DNA of 64,000 bases, taken from the NCBI RefSeq assembly GCF_047495875.1, contig NC_092470.1, forward strand, positions 17,162,001 through 17,226,000, in the 5' to 3' direction. The notes beneath the pieces were generated by a model, which searched no databases, had not been told where the DNA came from, and saw nothing but the letters and a program-made list of their open reading frames with translations. Of this stretch, positions 23,591 to 35,950 are shown one piece after another. The position numbers were made by a program, and so were the translations under genes. This DNA comes from Pithys albifrons albifrons (Eukaryota > Chordata > Aves > Passeriformes > Thamnophilidae). Positions within the stretch are counted from its first letter, which is position 1. Every line of letters starts with the position of its first letter.

Positions 23591-24925
23591 ATTTGTGGAA
23601 AAGAAAAACTAAAAAAAAAGTTAAAAAAAATAGGGAGGGAGAGAAAGCAGTCTTCATTCCACAGTGCTACATATGGGAGAAATAACAATATCCCTATTTA
23701 CATAATCTGTCTTTAACCCTTTCCTAATAGAGACTTAATTTCTTAAGAGTCACAGACTGCAGATTTAATTTTCTTGCCCCCCAAAATGAAATATCAAACC
23801 TTTGTTAACCATTTCCCACTGGTGCTGCCATTGCTGGTGGCTGACATCCAGTGCTGCTGGTGCTTACCCAGGGGAGACTGCTGGTTGCTGCTGGGAATCA
23901 AAAATGGGTGTAAGGAGCTATGGATGCCACTGGTTTTCTGTCACTAATCTATTTCTAGCACTGAATAAATAATTTAGAATTTATGCCATCATTTACAGGC
24001 ATGGAATGTGCCAAATTATACAAAACTCTTTCATCAATGCTCTCAACTAATAGATTGCATTTTTCAATTAGAGTGCTTTACAGGTGAAAATAGTTCTATG
24101 TTTTCTGGGGCAGTAGTGTGTGGAGGCAGTGTGGGGACTTGCTCTCATAGCTAGTTTGTTGTGTTAGTGTCTGTGCTGGTGAAGGCAGTGAGGGGTGTCC
24201 ACACTTCTCCTAGGTTGACCACCAACCTCCCTTGGGATCCTGGTCATAGCAGGATTTCAAGCAGATCCATTGAGGAAAGCTGCTTTCCTGCAGACTTGAA
24301 AAACTGCAATGGAATCGCTTAAAGACTATAATTTATGAAATAATAGCCTAGAGATACTGTATTATATGATATGGTTTTTTATGTGCAGTTTATGATGTGT
24401 AAGCTAGTGTGTGTGCACAGCCCACGAGGCTCCTGTGGATGTTTAACTCCTCCTGACTACTGTCCTCTGTGTCAGCCCTCCGGAGTCAGGGGAGGAGTGA
24501 CTTCCGCAGGAGTGTCTCAGCATGGTCATAGAAGATGAGTTAGGGGAAAAGGGACCCTGCAGTGAGGGCTGAGATGCTGCTGAGGACAGGGAGTAGTCAG
24601 GACTCTGGCACTGAAAGCCCAGTGCTTCAGAGGGAGTTAGGGGACTGTGTGCAACTTGTCAGAATTTAGAAAGTCATTGAGCTGCTGATCTGAGAGAAAT
24701 CCTGAGGGAAAGGACCCACCTTCTTAGAACACAGGAGGCAGGGAGATAATTTTGCCCAGTTTTTCATGCACTTGTCTCTGTTCTTTAATTTTTCTGAGTT
24801 TTCCTTCATTAGAAAAAATTCACTGTTCATATGGCTGGTTTACAAAAAACTCTCTCTGTCATTTACAAAGATAGTACTGATTTCCTGGGTTCTTTGAAGA
24901 AAAAGATGCAGCAGAGTCATCTCAA
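23591..24925. other. Non-coding stretch with short A runs
   Basis: A-rich runs occur at 23605-23632. A somewhat GC-richer part (about 24110-24760) has TGGTG and GTGTG words without a clear period. No repeat family or exon is recognised. Confidence 0.5.
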
Positions 24926-24930
24926 AACTC

Positions 24931-24943
24931 TGCTGACTCAGCA
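24931..24943. promoter_or_regulatory. Exact T-type Maf recognition element
   Basis: TGCTGACTCAGCA is the full 13-bp palindromic T-MARE bound by large and small Maf dimers and, through the central TGACTCA, by AP-1 and CNC-bZIP factors. A second AP-1-like half site lies in GAGTCAT about 16 bp to the left. A given 13-mer is expected about once in 67 Mb of random sequence, so an exact match is notable though not proof of function. Confidence 0.5.
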
Positions 24944-24949
24944 TCACAA

Positions 24950-27900
24950 GTACTAAGACTGATTAAAAACTGGTGCTTTATTTTCCAGGTATCCAGATGA
25001 TTTAAATCAGTTAAAATAGCTGAATGAAGATGAACCAGTGCAGGGGATAAATAGGAAAGCAAGGCAAGACAGAAAACACTGAAAATCCAGGTAAGCAGAA
25101 CAGCCACTATGCAGTCACTTCTCACTGAGTCACTACTATATCCTCTGCCATCATCAAAAGGCTGATGAACAGTAGTAGCTGTATTTATTATATTTCTCAG
25201 GTCCTTAAGACTTTACATCATAACATTTCATCATTTGCTTAATTACTTAATCATATTTTTGACTATTTTAAAAACAAGAAGAGAAATTCTATAAATATAA
25301 AAATATATTCCTGAAACTGTAAGGCCGAAGTGATCAGTGATTAACCCCCAAATCCTCCACTTGGCCTCCTGTGTACTCCTTTTTTAGAACTATTCAACCT
25401 GTGTCTTAGATCTTCCTTCCTTAATAAATGTACTTTCTTTCTCTATAGGCTCAGTAACTCACTTGCTCACTGAATTGAAAGAACCAACTTAATCTTTGCC
25501 AGATTTATGCAGCACCTTGAGGAAAGACTGCTTATATCCATTGAGCTCTGTGTGGTTGGTGGCTACATTCCCTCCGGTGTCCATTGTGCTTGTTCCTCAG
25601 TACTTTAAATTCATCACTTTCAGATTATAATGAAAAACTTCCAGATGTAGAGTTTAAATTTTCCTTACCTATGTTATCAGCAGGGAACATCACAGAGTTC
25701 TAGTGCCTGAATGAGTTCTATGCATTACCTGTAATGTAAAAAAACCCATCAATAACAGGGATATCACATCCTAATTAACCATGATATTCTTGCACAGATA
25801 AAATTAAATCTATAACCTACTTCTTTCCTACTTACTAACTCTTGCAGCAAGATGAGGTCCCAAATAGGGTGCTTGAATATGCTGTCATGGAAACATGTAG
25901 CATGCCTTTCTCTACCTTTGTAATGTAAGGAGTTGGTTTTGGATCTTCATTATAAGCTTAAGTATAGAAAGTCATTAGAAAACATTTCTATTGTTTTATT
26001 GGCAAATAGTTGGTAGCACACACTAAATCATGTTTTATTCACATTGCACTTAACAGCAGTGCAGCCAATTGGTAAATAATAATAGAGTTACATTAAATGG
26101 CTTGGTGGTTTATCTGGAAGAAGCATCCAAAGTTCAAATACTTATTTGGGACCTTTCCAAAGAATGTTGATCTAGAAACTGAGCTACAAAAAGTCACTGA
26201 AAGAGCTGCTTTGCAGAGCAATCCCCTTTTTCTGTTTTGTAAGGTACTTTAATGTATAGAGGTTTGAATACCTGTAAGTAATTACATAGTGTGTTATTCA
26301 ATAAAAGATGCATGTGAAGCCAAGGATTCAGGACTTGCTAACTTTTCATATTGTTTTGTGTTTCCTGTTTCCATTACAACCAGAAGTACTAAGGGGAAAA
26401 TAATCAGTAACATAGCTTTTAAAAATATGTATCAGAAAATAGGAAAACACATCTTGCTGTTTTAAAATACTTTATTAAATTCATTCTAACTTTAAGAAAT
26501 CAATTTTTATATGATTCTGAGCACCTCATATATGCACATCCATGATTTGAAAGGGCAGCAAACTGAAAGGAGAAGCAAATAAAAATTTGGCAAGCACAGT
26601 ATTTTACTGACAACAACAAACAGGCTTTTATCCATCAGTTTTGTACTTATGGGACTCAAAGATAAAGTTCTGGCTTTTCTGAACCTAGGAAAATAAAGAT
26701 TCTGTTAATAGAACACCCCAAGTGCTTCCTCACTGCTGAAATCCAATTTGAATTGCAGTTTTCCAGCAGGTGTGTCCAGAACACAACATAGACATAGTGA
26801 GTATGGGCTTGGAGGTCTGTACTCCAAATTTTCTTGTCTTGAAGTTGTGTTCATGAGCACCAGGGCTACCACACTAAAATCCCCAGACTATGGCTTGTAG
26901 GGGGAAAATTTTGCTGGTGCAAGATTTCAGTCTAAATCACCCTATTTATATATATATTTGACTATGCTCCCAGAATAAATGATCTATTTCTGCTTTCCCT
27001 CTGGGAAAGATGGTTATTGTAGTGGTGAAAAAAGGGTGATCGTTTCCCAGCCCCCCCTCCAATTTCATCTTTGGACGTTATGTAAAAATAAGGTACCATT
27101 GGTGCTGTGTACAAATGTGAGACCACCAGCTAATTTTGCATAGCCCACTGAACAGTTAGATGGGAATTGCTCTTCAGGGTGTTCTCTTTGACAATAAACA
27201 GAAGCCTCAAGTCTGTGTTTGGCTGCAGTTCAAAAAAATTACTAAGGAATCCTACACACTTATGTATATGAATACAAGCAATTGCACATTCCCATACAGT
27301 AAGCTTGCAACCACAGTTATTAACATTTTAAAATGAGTAAATGCAAATAAAATGACTGAGTAATATATGTTATGTTAAGATCAGCTATATGAAAAGCAAA
27401 AGGATTAAAAGTTAATTTCATCCTTTTTAATTCAAGGGACATATAAATGGCATTCTGGGTAGAGTCAACTCCTCTTTTATCAGTCCTTTGATGCTGCTTT
27501 CTCACTGATTCAGTTGTTCAAATGCTACCTACATAATAAAATCCTGAGTTAATTTACTAAGATTTTACACCAGTGCAAATGAAAGAAGGGAAAGTGCTAA
27601 ACAAGGCAATTAGCACTCTGTTTAGTGCACTCCCAAAATAAATGTAGGCAATTTACAATTTGGCAAATGGTACTCTATCCAGATCCAAGTCATTTCAGCC
27701 TAAGGGGCTGGTGCAGTTCATTAGGGGTGAAGGGAAAGGGTCTTTGTTTTGCTTTACTTTTTAACTATATGTATATATATACACATACAAATACACACGT
27801 TGCTGTTAAGGTCCACCCCATTTGACCATACAGCAACAGATGTGACCCCTCCTGGGGTTATTAGGATTTCTGATGGAAAAACGTCAAGCTCTATGCTCAC

Positions 27901-28125
27901 ACTGTCCACATAAGTGACCTCATTTATGGTGATAATGCTTTTTCCAAAGTGCAGGATTCCAAAACTGGCAACTCACTGATAACCTCCTTTGTGGCTTTCA
28001 TGCCATGATGGTTTTTTGTGTACTTACATGTTTATTATCACTGGAGCTGTTCAGATCTGATCTGTGAACCTGGGAATGTCCTGAGTGAAACGATAAGATA
28101 AAGCACTCTGCAACTACAACTGACT
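24950..28125. other. Non-coding stretch with a TA/CA microsatellite
   Basis: An imperfect TATA/CACA tract lies at 27765-27798, a short (TA)n at about 26943-26957 and a C run near 27051-27058. No gene or transposon family is recognised. The AT-rich part at 26460-26640 has CNE-like texture but no decisive motif. Confidence 0.5.
27765..27798. repeat. Imperfect TA/CA dinucleotide microsatellite
   Basis: Alternating purine-pyrimidine sequence passes from TATATGTATATATATA into CACATACAAATACACAC. Confidence 0.7.
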
Positions 28126-28129
28126 CTCT

Positions 28130-28250
28130 TTTTAATTGACAGGAAGACTGCACTATGACTTCCATGTTTATTCTTGTAAGCTCCTTATTAATGCAAAAAT
28201 AATAGCTGTTATTAATGCAGGATCACAGCCAGCATTAATATTTAAGATGT
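28130..28250. promoter_or_regulatory. Candidate regulatory element with spaced ATTAAT sites
   Basis: TTATTAATGCA occurs at 28185-28195 and again at 28209-28219, and an inverted GCATTAATA follows. The ATTAAT cores start at 28187, 28211 and 28234, so they are spaced 24 and 23 bp, about two helical turns. Such phased homeodomain sites are typical of developmental enhancers. No transposon or tandem unit explains the spacing because the intervening sequence differs. Confidence 0.35.
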
Positions 28251-29480
28251 AAGAATGAAAGAGGTTAAATATGTGTTTATATTAGTTTTAAATAAAGAGC
28301 TTTGCAAAACAGTTAAGGCAAGTAGCGATGACCACATTCACAGAGAGTGTATGTGGTGTGAAATACCTGCTACATTCAGAGGTTTAAATACTTATTCTTG
28401 GTGGGATAAAGGTCTTTGATGAGTCTCCTGCCTTGTTATGCCATTGTCTCTCCAAATTGCTATTGCTTCTTACTATAGAGAATACAGATGAAGATTCTAA
28501 ACAAAATATGTAATATGCTGTGATATTAGCACTGATTTATATTTTGTTTATTCAGCCTGTAGAGCTCTTTTATATGACAGATCATAAGGCAAAAGCATTC
28601 TTTTGTGCCCTCTAGCTGTTGGTTGCACAAATGAAAGAAAGAGGGAGAAAACAACCCTGTGATTATTAAATTCTCCTCATCTTTAGGGTTAAGTACCTTG
28701 GCTAATAAAGATCTCTCATGAGGATAAAGTTTCTTTCTTGGCAATGTCACATCCATTTAAGTAAAAATCATCTGGATGCTTTCAGGGATTCAAGCTGTTA
28801 CCTTTACATAAAGCATCTACACCAATTCTTTGTATTGTTTTTATCCTCTGAGAAAGCCTGACACTGCATTTCTTGGTTAAGCAAACCTCCCACTGAGGGC
28901 AGGCTGTGGGATTGGGCCCTTTTGTGCAACAGAAATCTCTGCTTCACAAGAAGGAAAAAAATGTTTATATGCTCATGCAAAAATGCAAGAACTATTTAAT
29001 CATTAAACACACTGTTTCAAACAGTGAGAATTCAGCCTGATCCTGTACTAAGCAATCATGAAGACCTTTGATTTCAAGCTTGTTTTTGTTAGCATAACAT
29101 TCGCTGCTGGTCTTTACACCCTCGTATTCCAGACTGCTTCATTCTCTTTGGTAGGTTATTCTCATAATACATTTATTACACAAATACCAAGTTTCTGCAT
29201 TTTTACAGCTTATAAAAATAAATCTATTTAAAAAAAAATGTTCTCTAAACAACCTCATCAGCCAATACCGATTGTATACTCCTAAAATCTTTGCAAAACA
29301 TTGCGGGCCAAATCACCACTGATCTCTCTGGATTCTAGTTGAGTATGTGCAAATTTGGGTTTATTCAGGCTCACTTCATAGCAAAAAGGATCTAGTTTAG
29401 ACAGTAATAAGAACTTAATAACTTGTAGGCACAGTTAAGCACTAGCATGGATCGCCAGGGGAGGTGTCAAGTCTCTGTTG
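28251..29480. other. Non-coding stretch
   Basis: This is AT-rich sequence with an A run near 29230. No gene, repeat family or dense motif cluster is recognised. Confidence 0.55.
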
Positions 29481-29589
29481 CTGCAGGTTTTCAACAAGAG
29501 GTCGGACAAACATGTCAGGAAGAGTTCAGGTATCTGATCCTGCCTCGAGGCAGGCATGCAGCTCGGATGAGCTCTGAGTCCCTTTCAGT
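29481..29589 (+). mobile_element. Old CR1 LINE 3'-region fragment
   Basis: Successive words match the 3' end of amniote CR1: GCAGGTTTTCAACAAGAGG, TCGGACAAACATGTCAGG, then ATCCTGCCTC-GAGGCAGG, a GGATGAGCTCTGAG segment corresponding to GATGACCTCTCGAG, and TCCCTTTCAG. The terminal TTCTATGATTCT octamer is absent, so the 3' end is lost. Divergence is greater than in the copy at 44940. A mutated stretch makes a perfect 16-bp palindrome CCTGCCTCGAGGCAGG at 29539-29554. Confidence 0.7.
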
Positions 29590-31139
29590 TAGGTATTTTT
29601 TATGATTCAGTGCTCCTGCACTTTGCAGGTGAAGCTGTGTGAATGCTTGAACGGCATTGCCATGGGTAGAACCATTCCTTCCCCTAAGGGCTGTGCCTAC
29701 GTTTTGGAGACAGAGAATGATAATGATGCCCATCCCCTCCCACTCTGTGGAGGAGAAGGAGGTTGATCAGCCTCCAGGCAGTCTAGTCTGTCAGCAGGCT
29801 GTCCTTGTCAGCCAGAAATTTAGTGTACCTCTTCACCCCTGCTCATGATCTATTTAGGTGGGCATTTTCCTTCTCAGAGTTGAATCTTACCTAATACAGA
29901 GTGAAGCAGTCTTTGCTGAACTGTATGTAATACAATAACACTCAAAACACATCTGAGTCTTACTCACATTTCAGAAATGAAAAGGGAAAAGCCCTTTCTC
30001 TTGGCATCTAATGTTAGATGTTATTTTTTGATACATCCTTGTTATTTCATCAAAGTTGGGATTGCAGAGGGATACCTGTGATCTGTCTTTGTCTCTGTGA
30101 TACATATGCATTTCTGTTCCTGTCTACAGACTAAATAACGCTAGGAAAGAACCATGCAAGATAAAACAGAGGAGCACAACTTCTGAAGAAACTGTTTTGC
30201 TCTGCCTTGGATTTTCCCAATGTTGTGAATTTTCTGTTTTGAATCCATTTTTTCACTGTTAAGAAGAAATATACTCCAGCCAGTCTTGTGTTCCAGCTTC
30301 TTTACCTTTGTCTGCCTAACTCAGCTGGTATTTAATTGGTCAGCAATAGGAGGGAAGTCTCCTTTGAGGTAATGAATATTGACTGTTTATGTTGAAATGT
30401 CACTGTGAAAAGAAAGCCCAGCACCAAAGAGGCGGAACTCAGTGTGAGAGTTTCAGACACAAAGGAGACACCAGCAAAGCAGAGGCATTGAAAAGCAAAG
30501 CAGCTGAAATTCAAAGAAAAGATGAAACAGAAATGGGCTACATGTGTGGGAATTTTAAGCTGTCAGTTGACAGGTGAAAAAGTCATTATTCCACCTGTTA
30601 GAACTAAGTGTAATTGCTTGTTTTTCCTAAAATAACACAGAGGCCGTGACTCATAAATTTTTTAATTGAAAATTTGTTTAAACTTATTTGCAAATACTTT
30701 ACTTTTTAGATAAGTGGATTAAACTCATTAGCCCATTTTTCTACCTCAGACTTGTGAGAAGGAAGGTACCACATTTTCTGTGTTGTATTGGTTATTAGAT
30801 TATCAAATCCTGTGTTCAGCCACTTGCTTTTTGTCATAAAGCAACTTGAATAGCAACTTTAGAGTTTGACATGCAAGTTTATCATTCATTCTATAGTACT
30901 CATTGACTTGAAGTGAATAAAGGCTGTTCTCCAGCATCAATCCACTGCATGATGTATGGCCTGGAAGTTTTCACTGTTGCATAAAAGCCGTTCTTTGTTC
31001 CCAGTTGCGTAATAAGGAATTGTATGAGGTTCTGATATATTTTAAGCCATTTCTTATCTGCCATGGAGAAGCCAACCAGCAGATTTCTGGGCTCCATAAT
31101 TAAGTTTTGATTGTTCAACCCACTGTTCTTTCTCCTCTG
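29590..31139. other. Non-coding stretch
   Basis: Nothing is recognised apart from a slightly GC-richer part up to 29860 that may extend the CR1-containing segment. The adjacent minus-strand frames at 30900-31118 and 31140-31379 (72 and 79 codons) lie end to end but in different frames and match no family. Confidence 0.5.
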
Positions 31140-34100
31140 TCATATTTTTTTCATAGTGACCTTTAGGGAACTCTGCTGAATAGTTTTTGCAAAGTTGACC
31201 CACTGCGATGGAGCATAACCTCTAGTTGTTCCATTTTGTACAGCTGAGTTCTTCAGTATTAAGCTTTGATACACAAAGAATTTTTTATTCTTAATGTAAA
31301 CACTGACTTCGTTGTTTTGGGCAAAGTTTACTATGATGTAGTTTAATTTATGTACATTCTTCTGGCTATGGATCTTCATGGATATCAGTCAGGGGCTGAG
31401 CTCACCATATTTAGTCATAGATATGGTTTTTACAAACAATCAGTCTTCTTTTTACATCCCCTCTTCTTTGATTTTGTGTTCCATAACTGTAAATTCCATT
31501 AAGTATCTTTGGGAAACAAGAGGAAATAAAGAAAAGCTCTTATAAGTCATTGTATCTTAAAAAAAAAGTATTGCAAACACATTCTGCTTTTTCTGTGAAA
31601 GAAACCCTGTTCACAAAACCTTAAATCAGACCATTTCAAATATAGCTTCACATTAAAAAGAATATTTTTTCCCCAAGAAGATAGGAGGATTTCATGAGTG
31701 GTGCAAATACTCCTTCAAAAATCTAAGCCTTTATTTTCAAATCTCCATTCTAGTTTTGGCACTTAAAATATTCTTGTGGTGTTTTTAAAATGTTCCCTGA
31801 ATCAGGCAAGTGTTTGAATCCAGTAGACTTTTGTTTTTTATTTTCCTTTGGTGAATCATTGAACAGTTCCTGCATTAGCTTCAATCTAGGCCCATTCACA
31901 CAATGTGTCCATCTGAAGTATCCTGTAATCCTGCAAACAGTGGGCTGCTTTAAATAGAAAAGTATCACCAGGATCTGGACTTTAAACAAAACATTAAATG
32001 AATTAAACATGTAAGAAACATCTGCAAAGAGGGGAGCTAAATTTTGTTACCACTACGATTTCTATACAGTCAGCAAAGGCTTTGAAAGTTAATGCTTCCC
32101 ACAGCCAGTCAGAATTCCCAATGGGAGGGCTGTGATATCCTACAAAAGTTGGGATGAACACGTGGTGGGGGTAGGCAAAGTCAGCAAAGGTGGTCTGTGT
32201 GTGTTTGGTACTTGCCTGGGGTTTGGGTTTTGCTGCTTTCCCCAGAAGCTTCCAATGGCTTCAGGGAATTTTCTGTATATGTGAAGGGCAGACTGCTTTC
32301 TGCTTGCATTATCTGAACCTCCCAACTGGCTCTCTTGTGCATTAAAAATGTGTATTTACATATTTAGGGAATAATCCAACTTAGTTAGAAATTAAAGTAC
32401 TTTACCACCTGAAATGCTGAAGCTAAACATACAAATCCAATAGTTTTGCATTAATTCCCCAGACTGGAGCTATGAATGGGCCACAGTAGCATCCAATATT
32501 TTCCTTTACTGTTTATTCTGTTTATTCCTTCTTTCTCTCTTTTTTCTTTTTTTTTTTTTAAGAACATATTCTTACATTTTTAATGTATAATTTTTTTTTT
32601 AATTTTTGAACTTTTCATCATTAAAGTCCTCAAAATGCTGACCACTCCAGCAAAGGATTATTTCATATCTCCCTGTGTCATTCCAAAATACTTAGATTTA
32701 GACTTATATTACTTTGTTTTGATTGTGTATGTCTACACAAATAGAAGATAACATCTTTAGTCACAATTCTGTGTTATGCTTGAACTCTAACCTGTGACAT
32801 TCACCTAGCTCGATCTAACAAGCTTTGTGCTCCCTGTCCAGATGAAGAGTGATACTTCTTCATTAGCAAGATCAGTTTCACCTTTAAAAACCCTTTGCTT
32901 CCCGTTTGCATTAAGCCAGATTGAGATGTCTTGGGTCATGATGACATTTCAGGAGTATTCAGAAGCAAAAGAGGAAGTCATTACATCTGCAGTTCACCTG
33001 CAAAGAAGATGTCATTAAAAGAGGAAGCAAAATGAACCCCTGTCAACTTGTTAGGGCCCAAAAGGTAATTCTGCCATCATATATGGAGCAGAATAAAATA
33101 TAGAATCCTATTATTGCTGACACCAGATAACTTGCTGGTGTAAAAGGTTCTTTTTTCCAGAAAAGTTCAGGTGATGCTAAATTTATTAATGTGTCAGTTT
33201 GAGGAGATGTGGTGTCATTTCTGTTGTCTGCAGGGATGAAAACTGGAGTGTCCTTGCTCCTGTCAACACACTATCATCTTAATTTCTTTCACTGTGCACC
33301 TACCTCTTTGCCATCTGTGGAGGGGAGAGCAAGGGATGAGGGTCAAGTGTCAGGGGAGATGCCTTTTTAAAAAGAACTACTAGTATTTGACATTTATCAT
33401 TTTAACCTGCCTTTTTCCAAAAATTTATCAACAAATTTATTACATCAACATTTCTGGTGAATGGTTGGCCTGATCCTACCAGTATCCAGTTCATATGAGT
33501 TGAACCTGATATTGCAGCTTTACAGAATCAGGATTTTTTTCTTCTCTAGTAATCCTCAATTCAGAAAATATGAGTGTTGTTTTCTACTTGATATAAAATC
33601 TAGCAACTGCATTCCACTCCAGTGTAATTGAAAAGGCAGTTGGATTTTCAGGCTGTAAAGGTATATGATACAGTTCTGCAAAAATACTGATAGAACCACT
33701 TCTTGTGTTACTAATTCGGAGTGTGTAAAGGTCTGAATCATGTCCATTATTTCAAATTATGTGGCTTTGTCTTTTTGAAACTAAACTTGGTATCTTTTTG
33801 AAAGATCCTGCTTGTAGAAACAAGCAGGTAAAATATTTGTTTTTAAGAAATGGATTAATCACTTTCCAGTTGGGCTGCATAAGAATTTTTCCATCCTGAA
33901 ACATTTTCTCTGCCTTCTGTGTCCAGAAATACAGAGTAGCTGAAGAAACTAATCTGAATGCTTTTAATGAAGATGGTGTTCCTAAAAGAGAACATTTTCC
34001 AGGTGAAAAACATTTGCTCTTGCTCACTGAATGCAATCTAGACTTTTTGTATGAACATTGTAGTAACAGGAAATATTTTCTTTCAGTTCCAAGGTGTCAC

Positions 34101-35340
34101 ATGCTGATTTTGTGCAATACATTTCAGTATGAGTATTATAACAACTTGTCTGATACTGATCTTAATGGATTTTTGAACTGCTAATATTTCAGATTTGAAC
34201 TGCGTGTACTTCAATTGATGATCTGAGCATTCCACAAATACCAGAACTAGCATGTTTACTGCCCTGCAGTTGATTGATATCTCCTAATGAAAAAAGCACC
34301 TGCAAAAATGATAAAGGAAAGTTACTAATTGGTTTAACTTAGGTCAGCCACTTCGTATTTTATAAATGAGGAAACTTTTAAAGAATTGCTGCTGGAAGCC
34401 ATCTGCTAGCTAAATAAAAATGAATTATAATCATCAGGTTCCACATGCCACTTAGAGAAAGTAACATCAGAAAAAACCCAGCTGCTTGCTTCGAAGTAAG
34501 AGTCAATGTGGGAACTCAAATTCAAAGCCCCTAATAATCATCTATATAACATAAAGTGTTAATCAGTTTGGTGTACACAAACCTGTTAGGAGTTCTGGAT
34601 CCCTTCTCTAGATATCAGACAGACTACTTGTGGTCACTTTTAAGAGCTGCCAGTAGAATTTACAATAGCAAATTATGATTTATTATTCCTTCCAGGACAT
34701 CTGACGTTTCTGTTCCCACTTTGCTTCCCTCCCAGTCATCTTTTTTTCCAACAAAAACTATATCAGGCTGGGAATGTTCAGGGTGTGTGTGTTCCTCTTG
34801 CATTGTGCATAATTTTGCAAGTCATTAAACCTTTGTTTCTTGTCTTTTCTAACCTTCTTAGTAACCTATCCAAACAACTCTCAAAGGAAAATGAATCAGT
34901 CAGGAAAAAGACAGCCCTAACACCAAAGCAAAAAACCTCTAGAAATAGAACTAAAAAAGGGAAAAGCTTTCACTTTAGGAATGCAAGTAGAATTTTTGGG
35001 CCTTGCTCCTTTAAAGACATACACTGTTTTAATTTATTTCTACTGCCTGTGAGATTCTATTGAGTCTGAAAGGTTATTCATGTGTGTGAAATTAAGCACA
35101 TTGAAGAATGTGGGAATACTTCAAGCTACATTTTAATATGAAGGATGCTACATAAATACAAAATATGAGATTCTGCTTAGATTGTAAGTTCAAAATAAAG
35201 ACCTACAGAATATCTATATAATGTTTTGTGCAAGTAAATGCCAGAAACCACATCTTTCTATAATAAGGGCCTATTCTGTTTACCATGTTGGCATGGCAGT
35301 TCTGAAAAAAATTAAATTTCCTTCACCATAAAGCCAAACT
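31140..35340. other. Long non-coding stretch with pyrimidine runs
   Basis: A polypyrimidine and T-rich tract lies at 32526-32560, followed by a T run near 32591-32600. No exon, transposon family or dense motif cluster is recognised over these 4 kb. Open frames are below 95 codons. Confidence 0.5.
32526..32560. repeat. Polypyrimidine/T-rich tract
   Basis: CTTTCTCTC passes into interrupted T runs, the longest about 13 bases. Read on the opposite strand it could be an old poly-A tail, but no retrocopy is recognised next to it. Confidence 0.7.
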
Positions 35341-35950
35341 TTCTTCCTGTGCTAGCAGTATTTTGATTGTATTATGTGCAACAAGCATAATTCCCTCTGG
35401 ACCATTTAGGACAACTGGGTTTAAGCAATGCTGGGTGTTTTGTCAGGGTGACAAAGGGGAATTACATTGCACCCATATATGGCAGACAGTGCTTGGACAA
35501 CATGTAATATTCTCTGTGGGTAAAGTTCACTTCTGGGCAGAAAGCCAACCAAAGGCTCATGCACCACTTAAGTCCCACTTAAACCCTATTTTGAAGGCTT
35601 AATAGTACACAGGCCATGTTCTGGCCTCTTGCCCAGGAGAGAGTTTTACCGTGGTAGCATCCCCTCTCTCTGCATGCAATGGGGGCAAAAGGGCAATGCC
35701 TTTGTGCTGGGCAGGGAACTGGTTTCTGGAAGAAAACACCAATCTCCTCTACTCCAAAGAAAGCAACAAATCCACTGAACAACATCTGTCCTGGTTTATG
35801 GCTAATCCACCTTCCCTGATGCAGGGGCTATGTGAAGCCAATAGTTCTGTCCTACAGAGCCAGGAATCCACCTAATGATTGCCATGTGGCTGGTATGGAG
35901 ATTTCTCTCCTGATTAGTTCAAGATCTTCAGCTGTCCTTTTCCAAGCTTG
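35341..35950. other. GC-richer block, origin unknown
   Basis: This 600-bp block is less AT-rich than its surroundings and is open in several overlapping frames on both strands (68-79 codons). The texture resembles a decayed LTR or retrocopy, but I see no matching terminal repeats, primer-binding site, poly-A signal pair or recognisable protein motif, so no family is assigned. Confidence 0.2.

Noticed and set aside
30900..31379. Two end-to-end minus-strand frames (72 and 79 codons) that might be a frameshifted retrocopy
   Set aside because: The frames differ, no motif is recognised, and base composition is the same as the flanks.
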